Of a stretch of 64,000 nucleotides of DNA, positions 25,139 to 35,364 are shown piece after piece. Below the pieces are notes generated by a model. The model was not told the origin of the DNA and did no database searches. It worked only from the letters and a program-made list of their open reading frames with translations. The stretch spans positions 124,001-188,000 of the forward strand of contig CAVYDG010000024.1 in NCBI GenBank assembly GCA_963767245.1, read 5' to 3'. The position numbers and the translations under genes were made by a program. The first letter of the stretch is position 1. Each line of letters begins with the position of its first letter. The stretch comes from Roseiarcus sp963767245. Lineage in GTDB: Bacteria; Pseudomonadota; Alphaproteobacteria; Rhizobiales; Beijerinckiaceae.

Positions 25139-26313
25139 CGCTCCTTCAGCGCGTAGCGCGAATTGAAAAGGTTAAGCGCCAGCGCGACCACGAGCGAAAT
25201 GGACAGATAGACCACCATGGTGATCGCGATCACCTGCACCGCCGCCTGCGTCTGGTTGAGAACCGTGCCGGCGAAAATCTGGACAAGATCCGGATAGCCG
25301 ATGAAGACGGCAAGCGACGAATTCTTGACAATATTCAGGTATTGCGACGTCAAAGGCGGTGTAATCAGTCGCATCGCCTGCGGAATCACCACCAGATTCA
25401 TTGTCAAACCGCGATGCAAACCGAGTGCGGCGGCCGCCTCGCTCTGGCCGGCCGGCACCGCAAGCAGACCCGCGCGGACGATCTCCGCGATGAACGCCGC
25501 GGTGAAGGTGACGAGCCCGAAAACAAGCGCGGCCATTTCGGGAATGATCTGGAGCCCGCCCTTCATATTGAAGCCGGAGAGTTTCGCGATATCGAACCCG
25601 AACGGCGCCCCGCCCACCGCCGCTACGAACGCGGGTAAGCCAATGATCAGCCCGACAGCGACGAGGATGCTCCGCGCTTGCACGCCCGTGCGCTCCTGGC
25701 GGCGGCGCGCCCACTCGCGAAATCCAACTGCGAGGATCAGGCCCGCCGCGATGGCGCCCGTGAACCAGACCGCCTGGTCCCTGGGGACAGGCATCGGCAA
25801 ATAGAGGCCACGGTTATTGAGAAATACGACGTCGCCAACGCTGATCGACTGCCGTGGTCCCGGCAGGGATTTCAGAACCGCGTTGTACCAGAACAGCAAC
25901 AGGAGAAGCAGCGGGGTGTTGCGCACGATGCTGGTGTAGACGAGCGCAAGCCGTGACATGAGCCAGTTCGGCGATAGTCGGGCGACGCCGACCGCAAAAC
26001 CCAGAAGCGTCGCAAGCGGAATGCAGATGACCGCGATGAGAAGGGTATTGAGGAGTCCGACCCAGAACGCACGGCCATATGTGGAGAGGTTGGTGTAGCT
26101 GATCAGGTGGAGGTTGATGTCGAAGCCGGCGACTTGGTTCCAGAATCCGAAGCCCATGGGCATGCCGCGGGCGCGCATATTGGTCAGCGCGTTATAGCTG
26201 GCGCCCCAAGCCAGCGCCCCAACGCACACAAGCAGCAGGATCTGGTAAACTCGCGCGCGCACCCGCTGGTCGTTGAGCCAAGTCGACAGCTTGGCGCCCC
26301 TCGCCGGGTCCAT
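25135..26313 (-). CDS. aapQ: Amino-acid ABC transporter permease (AapQ type)
   Basis: The 392-residue permease has about eight hydrophobic segments and a long loop between the first two core helices, as in AapQ/YhdX. The EAA loop is AEIVRAGLLAVPAGQSEAAAALGLHRGLTMNLVVIPQAMRLI, with the usual G near its centre. First gene of the aapQMP operon. The solute-binding gene that normally precedes it is not here; an AapJ-type binding protein lies at 52913-53968, 27 kb away. Confidence 0.9.
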   Translation of the reverse strand: MDPARGAKLSTWLNDQRVRARVYQILLLVCVGALAWGASYNALTNMRARGMPMGFGFWNQVAGFDINLHLISYTNLSTYGRAFWVGLLNTLLIAVICIPLATLLGFAVGVARLSPNWLMSRLALVYTSIVRNTPLLLLLLFWYNAVLKSLPGPRQSISVGDVVFLNNRGLYLPMPVPRDQAVWFTGAIAAGLILAVGFREWARRRQERTGVQARSILVAVGLIIGLPAFVAAVGGAPFGFDIAKLSGFNMKGGLQIIPEMAALVFGLVTFTAAFIAEIVRAGLLAVPAGQSEAAAALGLHRGLTMNLVVIPQAMRLITPPLTSQYLNIVKNSSLAVFIGYPDLVQIFAGTVLNQTQAAVQVIAITMVVYLSISLVVALALNLFNSRYALKER

Positions 26314-26406
26314 TTCTCAGATCCTTGGGTCCTCAATGCCTCTGCTGAGGACGATCAATCGGCCGATGAGATGGCGCGGTTGGTCGGCGCAAGTCGGTCC
26401 CGCCGC

Positions 26407-26814
26407 TCACCACATGTCGAGCGCGACGCGCGCCTCGTCGGACATTCGGCTCTGATCCCAAGGCGGATCAAACACCATGTTGACCTTCGCGCCGGCGACG
26501 CCAGGAACAGCGCCGACCGCATTCTCGACCCAGGTCGGCATCTCGCCGGCGACAGGACAAGCGGGCGCGGTCAATGTCATCTCGATAGTGACGAACCGGC
26601 TATCGTCTATGTCTACGTTGTAAATAAGCCCGAGTTCATAGATATCCGCCGGAATCTCAGGATCAAAAACGGTTTTCAGCGCCGCTATGATGGCGTCGGT
26701 CAATGGGCTCAGCTCTTCGGGCGCCATCTCCGACGGCGGCCGGATGACCGCGTTCCGCGCAATGGGCGGCGCGGGAGTTTCGGTGTCGTTCGGGTGGCTT
26801 TGGGCGTCGTCCAT
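26407..26814 (-). CDS. sufT: SUF system Fe-S assembly protein, MIP18/DUF59 family
   Basis: About 135 residues from ATG 26814 (MDDAQSHPN). The core is the MIP18/DUF59 domain: LKTVFDPEIPADIYELGLIYNVDID, then TLTAPACPVAGEMP with the reactive Cys, ending WDQSRMSDEARVALDMW. SufT-type proteins help mature Fe-S proteins. Last gene of the suf operon here, 11 bases after sufS. The next gene is the aapQ-like permease; the sufA scaffold often found at this point is absent. Confidence 0.92.
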   Translation of the reverse strand: MDDAQSHPNDTETPAPPIARNAVIRPPSEMAPEELSPLTDAIIAALKTVFDPEIPADIYELGLIYNVDIDDSRFVTIEMTLTAPACPVAGEMPTWVENAVGAVPGVAGAKVNMVFDPPWDQSRMSDEARVALDMW

Positions 26815-26825
26815 GCCCCATTTCC

Positions 26826-28121
26826 CTACTGGAAGAGCTTTCGCGCGCGGATCAAGGCTTCCGCGAGCGCCTCGACCTCGGCGAACGTATTGTAGAGCGC
26901 GAACGAGGCTCGGCAGGTGGAGGTCACTCCGAACCGTTGCAGCAGCGGCATGGCGCAATGCGTTCCGGCTCTCACCGCGACGCCCGACCGATCGATCAGC
27001 GTTGCGATGTCATGAGCGTGCGCGCCTTCCATCGTGAATGAGACGATTGGACCCTTGTCCCGCGCCGTGCCGATAATGCGCACCGAATTGATCGAGGACA
27101 AAAGATCGTGCGCGTAAGCGCAAAGGGCCTCCTCGTGCGCGCGAATACGCGCCCGCCCAATCCCCTCCATGTAATCGAGCGCCGAACCGAGCCCGATCGC
27201 CTGCACGATCGGCGGGGTGCCGGCTTCGAAGCGATGCGGCGGATTGTTGTAGGTGACGGTCTCCCGGGTCACTTCCTCGATCATCTCGCCGCCGCCCTGA
27301 TACGGCGGCAACGTTTCGAGGAGTTCGCGCTTGCCGTAGAGCACGCCAATTCCTGTTGGCCCGTACACTTTGTGCCCGGTGAAAACGTAGAAGTCGGCGT
27401 CAAGGTCGCGCACATCAACGTCAAGATGGACCGCGCCTTGCGAACCGTCGATGAGCACGGCGATGCCGCGCTGATGAGCGAGCTTGACCATGTCCTTGAT
27501 CGGCGGCGCGGTCCCCAGGACATTGGACATCTGCGTTATCGCGACCACCTTCGTGCGATCGCTCAGCGCGCGCTCGAACGCCTCGAGCGAAAAGGAGCCG
27601 TCGTCGGCGACGTCGACCCAACGCAAAACCGCGCCCTTGCGCTCGCGATGGAAGTGCCAGGGCACGATGTTGGAGTGATGCTCCATCACGCTCAGCACGA
27701 TCTCGTCGCCCGCGCCGATGCGTCGGAGACCAAAGCTGGACGCGACCAGATTGATCGCCTCGGTCGCCGAGCGGGTGAAGATGATCTCGTCGTGCGAAGC
27801 CGCGTTGACGAACCGCCGGACCGTTTCCCGGGCCGCCTCGTAGGCCTCGGTCGCCGCGTTGGCGAGATAGTGCAACCCGCGATGCACATTCGCGTATTCG
27901 TGCTCGTAGGCGTAAGTCAGCCGGTCAATGACCTTCTTCGGCTTCTGAGCCGAAGCCGCGTTATCCAGATAGACAAGCGGCTTCCCATAGGGACGCTCGG
28001 CAAGGATCGGGAAATCCGCGCGTATCGCCTCTACGTCATAGGCTTCGAACGCGGTTTGGGCGATATTGTTCACGCCTTCCCCTCCGCCGTACGGCGCCGA
28101 CCGCGCGAGCCGCGGTCCCAA
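26826..28121 (-). CDS. sufS: Cysteine desulfurase SufS
   Basis: PLP enzyme that removes sulfur from cysteine for Fe-S assembly. The 431-residue reading includes PLP-binding HHSNIVPWH, the Schiff-base Lys in VFTGHKVYGPTG near residue 250, RAGTHCAMPLL, and the catalytic Cys near residue 403 in TSTCRASFALYN. The first 16 residues are atypical; GTG 28073 (VNNIAQTAFEAYDVEAIRADFP) is a likely start. Within sufB-C-D-S-T; no sufE or sufU is in the operon. Confidence 0.95.
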   Translation of the reverse strand: MGPRLARSAPYGGGEGVNNIAQTAFEAYDVEAIRADFPILAERPYGKPLVYLDNAASAQKPKKVIDRLTYAYEHEYANVHRGLHYLANAATEAYEAARETVRRFVNAASHDEIIFTRSATEAINLVASSFGLRRIGAGDEIVLSVMEHHSNIVPWHFHRERKGAVLRWVDVADDGSFSLEAFERALSDRTKVVAITQMSNVLGTAPPIKDMVKLAHQRGIAVLIDGSQGAVHLDVDVRDLDADFYVFTGHKVYGPTGIGVLYGKRELLETLPPYQGGGEMIEEVTRETVTYNNPPHRFEAGTPPIVQAIGLGSALDYMEGIGRARIRAHEEALCAYAHDLLSSINSVRIIGTARDKGPIVSFTMEGAHAHDIATLIDRSGVAVRAGTHCAMPLLQRFGVTSTCRASFALYNTFAEVEALAEALIRARKLFQ

Positions 28122-28157
28122 GTCCGTTCGCTGGCCGGCGCTGCCTGCATCAGAGCC

Positions 28158-29420
28158 TCACGTCCGCGACCCGAGCCAGGCGCGCATCCGGGCGCGCAAG
28201 GCCTCGATCAGCACTTCGTTCTCGATGCGGTCGATGGACTCTCCCCCGAACGCTTCCAGCAGCATCGCCTTGGCGTCGCTCTCCGGGATTCCGCGCGATC
28301 GCAAATAGAACACCTGCTCGGGATCGAGCGAAGCGACCGTCGCGCCGTGCCCGCAGACGACATCGTCGGCAAAGATCTCGAGTTCCGGCTTCTCGTTCAT
28401 CTGCGCGCGGGGAGACAATAGGACGGCTTGCGATCTCATCGCCCCATCGGTCTTTTGCGCCGCCCGCTCGACGATGATCTTGCCCTGAAAGACGCCAATC
28501 GCGTCGTCGTCGACGATCGCTCGGTAGAACTCGCGGCTCGTCCCTCGCGGCGCGGCGTGAACGACCTGCAGCGTTGTGTCGGCGCGCCGGGCGCCATCGA
28601 CAAGCGCCAGTCCGCCGAGCGAGACTTTCGCCTGTTCCCCGGCTATTCTGATAAAAATCTGCCGGCGCGTGAGGTCGCCGCCGGAGACGAGACCAAAGGC
28701 GCAAACCTCGGCGTTTTCCGCCAAGTCGCAGATCTGGGTCTCGATATGGAGTCCCGGCTCGTCCCCGAGTACGGCGACGTGCCTTGCGTTGGCGCCCTTC
28801 GCAAGTGTCATGATCGTCGCGGCGTGGCGCTGGACGCGGGCGTCGGCGCCTTCGAACACCTCGACGAACGAGGCGCGCGCTCCCGCATCGAGGGCAATGG
28901 CGGAGCGCGAATAGACCGAACGCGCCGCGGTCCCGTTCGCCAGATGGAGGAGCGTGATCGGCTCGGCAACGTCGGCCCCGCGCTCGACTGAAATCTTGCA
29001 ACCGGACGGGCTCAGCGCCTCGTTGAGAGCCGCCAGCGGATCATCGACCGGATCGGCGGCGACGGCTCCCTCCGTGACGCTGACCCCGGCCGGGAGGCGA
29101 TCCGAGAGCTCTCCAACATAGTGTCCGCCGAGCAGGACGAGCTGCGCGCCCGTCGTGAAGCGTTCGCGGCGCGCGAGCTGGGCCCGCGCCACCTCGATGT
29201 CCGCCGGCGTGGGCGGGGCGACAAGCGGCGCCGCATCCGTCATCGCGGCGCGCAAATCCGTATAGTGCCAGGCCTCGATGCGCCGGGTCGGCAGACCAGC
29301 GTCGGCAAAGCGCGCGAAGGCCGCGGCCCGCGCCGGCGACGGCTCGCGCGCTTGGCTCTCGGCGAATTGCCTGAAGAGGGTCTTCTCGGCGGCCGATCGG
29401 TTGGTGATATGGGCGGTCAT
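28158..29420 (-). CDS. sufD: Fe-S cluster assembly protein SufD
   Basis: About 420 residues from ATG 29420 (MTAHITNRSAAEKTLFRQFAES); a longer form to 29507 runs into sufC and is not favoured. Contains the beta-helix core of SufB/SufD proteins and the C-terminal block DDVVCGHGATVASLDPEQVFYLRSRGIPESDAKAMLLEAF, with the SufD His. Forms the SufBC2D scaffold with the products of the next two genes. The stop to sufS gap is about 36 bases. Confidence 0.95.
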   Translation of the reverse strand: MTAHITNRSAAEKTLFRQFAESQAREPSPARAAAFARFADAGLPTRRIEAWHYTDLRAAMTDAAPLVAPPTPADIEVARAQLARRERFTTGAQLVLLGGHYVGELSDRLPAGVSVTEGAVAADPVDDPLAALNEALSPSGCKISVERGADVAEPITLLHLANGTAARSVYSRSAIALDAGARASFVEVFEGADARVQRHAATIMTLAKGANARHVAVLGDEPGLHIETQICDLAENAEVCAFGLVSGGDLTRRQIFIRIAGEQAKVSLGGLALVDGARRADTTLQVVHAAPRGTSREFYRAIVDDDAIGVFQGKIIVERAAQKTDGAMRSQAVLLSPRAQMNEKPELEIFADDVVCGHGATVASLDPEQVFYLRSRGIPESDAKAMLLEAFGGESIDRIENEVLIEALRARMRAWLGSRT

Positions 29421-29427
29421 CGGCGGC

Positions 29428-30177
29428 TCAAGCAGCCTCCTCCGCAAAATCGCGATAGCCGTTGCGTTCGAGTTCGAGCGCGAGCTCCGGGCCGCCGGTC
29501 GCGACAATCCGACCCTTCGACATCACATGCACGACATCCGGCTTGATGTAGTCGAGCAGCCGTTGGTAGTGCGTAATCAGGACGAAGGCTCGGCTTGGAT
29601 CGCGAAGCGCGTTGACGCCCTCGGCGACGATCCTGAGCGCGTCGATATCGAGGCCCGAATCGGTTTCGTCGAGGACGCCGACGCGGGGCGCGAGCAGCGC
29701 CATCTGCAGCACCTCGAAGCGCTTCTTCTCGCCGCCGGAGAAGCCGACATTGAGCGGCCGGCGCAGCATCTCCTGGTCGATCTTCAAGGCCTGAGCCGCT
29801 TCGCGCACCCGGCGCATGAAATCGGGCGTGGTGAGATCGCCTTCGCCTCGCGCCCGCCGCTGCGCGTTCAGGGCCGCCTTCAGGAAGGGCATCGCGCCGA
29901 CGCCGGGAATTTCGGTCGGGTACTGGAATGCGAGAAACACCCCCTTGAGCGCACGCTCGTTGGGCTCAAGCTCGAAAAGATTCTCGCCGTCGAGAAAAAT
30001 CTCGCCCGACGTGACCTCATAGCCCGGCTTGCCGGCGATGACGTAGGCCAGCGTCGACTTGCCCGAGCCGTTCGGTCCCATGATCGCCGCAACCTCGCCA
30101 GCGTTGACGCTGAGGCTGAGGTTGTCGAGGATCCGCTTGTCCTGGATCGAGACGCTGAGGTTCCTGATTTCGAGCAT
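29428..30177 (-). CDS. sufC: Fe-S cluster assembly ATPase SufC
   Basis: 249 residues from ATG 30177 (MLEIRNLSVSIQDKRILDNLS). ABC-type ATPase: Walker A GPNGSGKST near residue 36, signature FSGGEKKRFEVLQMAL near 145, Walker B VGVLDETDSGLDIDAL near 166 (D-E-T-D-S-G-L-D is the SufC form) and switch LITHYQRLL near 203. It drives the SufBC2D complex. Seven bases separate it from sufD. Confidence 0.97.
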   Translation of the reverse strand: MLEIRNLSVSIQDKRILDNLSLSVNAGEVAAIMGPNGSGKSTLAYVIAGKPGYEVTSGEIFLDGENLFELEPNERALKGVFLAFQYPTEIPGVGAMPFLKAALNAQRRARGEGDLTTPDFMRRVREAAQALKIDQEMLRRPLNVGFSGGEKKRFEVLQMALLAPRVGVLDETDSGLDIDALRIVAEGVNALRDPSRAFVLITHYQRLLDYIKPDVVHVMSKGRIVATGGPELALELERNGYRDFAEEAA

Positions 30178-30209
30178 TGCGCGTCGATCTCCGCTTTGCG
30201 CGCCGACCA

Positions 30210-31679
<1,470 letters not shown>

Positions 31680-31914
31680 GACATCTCCTCGCCTTGACGG
31701 TTTCAAGGACCGCCGGTGGGGGTCGTGATCGTCCCCGCACGAGGAGGCCTGCTTCGATGGGCAGGGACGAACGCTCCTATATGGCGTTCATCAGCGCCGA
31801 TTGCAAATGACCAATTGGCGCCATGCCGCGAGGAAAATCGCTACGCTCGATCATATTATACAGATACATCGCGTTCTTACGGTCGCCAAGCCTCCGGGGA
31901 CCCAGCCCTTTCGG

Positions 31915-33658
31915 CTAGGCGGCCTCGCCGCGCAGTTGCGCGGCCAGTCGCTTCAAGTCGATCGGCTCCGGATCGCGTTCGCCAGGACCGGCGGCGCCGC
32001 GATCGTCGTGGCGCCCGGATATGTCGGCGAACTTCATCCGCATCGGCGTCGCGATCGCCTCGCCGAATGCGATCGCCTCACGGTCGGCGATCGAGGACAG
32101 GAAGGCGACCGTGCTGCTCGCCGAAGCGCCCGCCGCGGCGCGAATGATCCCCTTGTCGAGTTCATTGGCGAGCCTCATGGCGAACAGGGTCGAGCATTGC
32201 GACAGCACGGTCGAATCGAGCTCCGATGGACGTTGCGACACGACCCCGAGCGAGGCGCCGTACTTCCGTCCTTCCTTGGCGATGCGGCCGATCGCCTGCC
32301 TGGCCGGGCCGAAGGTTTGCCTGCTGTCGGCTGGAATATAGCGGTGCGCCTCTTCGCACAACACGTTGATTTCATAAGACCCCGAGCACCAGAAGGCGAT
32401 CTCGAACGCCAGCCGCGCGAGCACCGAGACGACCGAGTTGATGACCTCGTTGGGCAAGCCCGCAAGCCGGACGATGGTGATCGGCAGGCCTCGCGTCGGT
32501 ATGCGAAAGAGGCGCGAGATCACCTTGGCGATATCGTCTTCGACCACCAGTCTGCCAAACATGAACCGAAACCGCGGATCGCGGTTGAGCCCCTCCAGTC
32601 GATAGCGCAGCGCCCTGAGATCGGAACGGGGAAAGCGCTGATCGAGCATCCCGAGCCAGTCCTCGATGATGGCGACGACGTCGATGATGCGGAACGGCGT
32701 CGGGGTATCGGCGGTGACCGAAACCGCTTCGGACATCGGCTGGCGCCGCACCGTGCTGGCCCCCGCCGGCGAGCCCTGTTCGGCAAGGTACTTCGCCTTG
32801 GCGGCGCGGATGACTTCGTAGAGCGCGTCCCGTTCGTCGGCGTGCGGTTGACGCCCGCTGAACACGACGTCGGCGAGCTCGTCGAATCGGAACATCCAGA
32901 ACGGCAGCTCGAGACTGTCCGAATCGATGATCTGCGCCAGTCCGGGAAAATGCGCCGCATATTCGTTGTGCGGATCGAAGATGATGACCCTGAGCTTCGG
33001 CCTCATCGCGACCGACTTCCGCAATAGAAGGCTGACCGAAGTCGTCTTGCCGACGCCGGTCGATCCCAGCACTGCGAAGTGACGCCTGATCAATTCGCCG
33101 ACGTCGATTTTCCGCCGGAATCGCTGGGTTCTGGCTCAGCCGGCCAATTTCAACCCCCTCGCGCCCTCGAAACGCATAGATGGCGCGAAGATCGTCGGCG
33201 CGGATGCGGTGCGCGGCCGCGCCCAGCGAGGGAAACGAGCTTACGCCGCGATGGAAGTACGGCGCGCCGGACGAATCGTCGACAATCTCGCCGGCGAGCT
33301 CGATTGTTACGCGGGCGATGTTGACCTCCGTCGCCGACCACCGGCCGTCGTGAGTTTCGACGTCGCAGACGGCGCCGACCAGTCGCGCGGTCTTGTGAAC
33401 GATGGTGATCAGATGGCCGACCGACCAGTCCTCTTCACTCGTACCGAGCGGACAGCTGATCACGCCCTGGGTTCCGTTCAACGCCACCAGGCGCCCGATC
33501 ACGCGCGGCTCGACCTCCCGCCGGTCGGGCGCGAACTCGGTTTCGGCCCCGGCGTCACCCGCCTCCGGTCCCTCGCGGTCGGCCGGCGCAGACGAAGCTG
33601 CGCCGAGACGTTCGAGAGCGTCGCGAAAAAGTCGGCTGTCGGTGCGAAACGAATGCAT
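31915..33658 (-). CDS. herA: HerA-like ATPase (DUF87), one frameshift
   Basis: Two overlapping frames give one protein of about 580 residues. The N-part (MHSFRTDSRLFRDALERL...) ends EIGRLSQNPAIPA, the HerA-type HAS barrel; the second frame continues KIDVGELIRRHFAVLGSTGVGKTTSVSLLLRK with Walker A near residue 190, then VIIFDPHNEYAAHFPG, the usual HerA Asp-Pro-His-x-Glu block, INVLCEEAHRYIP (Walker B-like) and GVVSQRPSELDSTVLSQC. The frame changes near 33105-33115 (GCGGAAAATC). FtsK-HerA family hexameric DNA pump; bacterial members work with NurA-type nucleases or act in defence, but no nuclease gene is adjacent here. 235 bases upstream of sufB in the same direction. Confidence 0.8.
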
Positions 33659-33811
33659 GTCTGACCGATTGTGAAGGCGTGGGAAGGCAAGCTTGCCGGT
33701 GAGCGGGTAAAGAATCCGTTCGACGCCTTAACGCGTTGGGAGGTCTGTATCGCGTTGGGACAAGCCGTTGTCGCATGCCGCCGCGTCACTTATCGACGGC
33801 TTCACATAGCC

Positions 33812-35356
33812 TCAAGCCGACGTCCGGATCTCCGGATCGCCGCCGATCAGGCGGGCGAACTGTCGCATGCGCGATCGCAGCCGTTCGCTGCTTAGCGGCG
33901 CCAGGTCAGGCGGCAGGGTCAGGATTACGTGCCCCTTGTCGCAGATCATCGGCGCGCGCGGCAGGACTCCGGGCATCGCTGCCGAAATGTTGTAGGCGAC
34001 CCGCATCGCCGCGCCGAGGATTCGCGCCCGGTCGAGTTGGCGCGCCGTCACCAATGCGCGTGACTGGGGCGAGACGAGGTCTTCGCTCGACATATGCCGG
34101 TAGGACGCCGCGAGCGCAAGGAACGCGCGCGAGGGATGGTCGACGCCGATGAAGGCTGCGTTCGCGACCAGATCGTAGGCCTGGGCGCCGCGATAGTCCG
34201 GGTGCGCGCGCCAGGCGATATCGGACAGAAGGCACGCGGCGTGCCGAAGACGCTTGTCCTGCTCGTCTTCTTCGAGATGGGTTGAATCGATCAAGCGGCC
34301 TGTCCAGTCATAGAGCTCTGCGCCATGTTCGGGCGCCCGCGAACGCAGCTCATTAAATTCGCGCGCCGAGACGATGAGGGGATCTTGCGCCTGCTCCGCC
34401 GGCGACAGCCGTGAGTAGATGAGCCCCTCGCGCACCCCGAGCGCGGAGATGACGATCTCTTTCGGATTGGCCTGGCGGATGATCTCTTCCAGCACTGCGG
34501 CGCCGTACGCCAGAAGTGGCCTGCGGGCCGACGACACTGACTCGATCGACAACAGCGCGTCGGCTTCGATCCGTTCGACCAGCCGCGCGAATTCGAGCGC
34601 GTCGCGGGTCGGGATCACGTAATTGTGCATTACGTTCATCGGATATTGCCGCTGGCGCATATGGAGACGGGCCAAAGCCCGCCAGGTGCCGCCGACCGCG
34701 TAGAACGTTCGCCCGGCGAGCCCCTGCAGCGCCTTGACCGGCGCAAGGCTGTCGCGGACAATTTTGGCCGCCTTTTTTGGCGAGCGCTCCGAAAGGTCCA
34801 TCAGCGACAACCCGCCCAGCGGTAGCGTGATCCCCTGTGCGCATTGACCGTCCCTGATGTCGGTCAGTTCAAGCGAGCCGCCGCCGAGATCGCCGACAAC
34901 GCCGTCCGCCTTGTGGATCGAGCTCACGACGCCGAGCGCCGACAATTTCGCTTCCCGCTGACCGCTCAGGAGCTCGATTTTGCAGCCGATCGCGCGCTCG
35001 GCGCGATCAAGAAATTCCGACCCATTCGCCGCATCACGCACAGCGGCCGTCGCCACCCCCCGAACATCGTGGATTCGCATGTTGCCGCAGAGAACGCGAA
35101 AACGCTCGAGCGCGGACAGCGCCTTGACGATCGCGTCCTCCGGCAGGAGTCCGCTCATCGCCACCCCTCGCCCGAGACCGCACAGGGCCTTTTCATTGAA
35201 TGTCGGCGTCGGCGCGCGCGACGGCGACTCGTACGACACCAGGCGAATCGAATTCGAGCCGATGTCGACGATCGCCAAGGGCTCGCCCGGCAAGCGTCCG
35301 GAAGCTGAATTGTCGGGCATAAATGATCCTGAAGGGGAGTCCGGGTCGGCGGACAC
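33812..35356 (-). CDS. ppx: Exopolyphosphatase / Ppx-GppA phosphatase
   Basis: The 514-residue product has the ASKHA phosphate-binding blocks LAIVDIGSNSIRLVSYE near residue 27, VVGDLGGGSLELTDI near 150 and FYAVGGTWRALA near 220, plus the helical C-terminal HD-like part (RLRHAACLLSDIAWRAHP). Releases phosphate from polyphosphate or pppGpp. Directly downstream of ppk1 (8 bases between them), the standard ppk-ppx operon. Confidence 0.95.
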   Translation of the reverse strand: MSADPDSPSGSFMPDNSASGRLPGEPLAIVDIGSNSIRLVSYESPSRAPTPTFNEKALCGLGRGVAMSGLLPEDAIVKALSALERFRVLCGNMRIHDVRGVATAAVRDAANGSEFLDRAERAIGCKIELLSGQREAKLSALGVVSSIHKADGVVGDLGGGSLELTDIRDGQCAQGITLPLGGLSLMDLSERSPKKAAKIVRDSLAPVKALQGLAGRTFYAVGGTWRALARLHMRQRQYPMNVMHNYVIPTRDALEFARLVERIEADALLSIESVSSARRPLLAYGAAVLEEIIRQANPKEIVISALGVREGLIYSRLSPAEQAQDPLIVSAREFNELRSRAPEHGAELYDWTGRLIDSTHLEEDEQDKRLRHAACLLSDIAWRAHPDYRGAQAYDLVANAAFIGVDHPSRAFLALAASYRHMSSEDLVSPQSRALVTARQLDRARILGAAMRVAYNISAAMPGVLPRAPMICDKGHVILTLPPDLAPLSSERLRSRMRQFARLIGGDPEIRTSA

Positions 35357-35364
35357 GCCCTCTA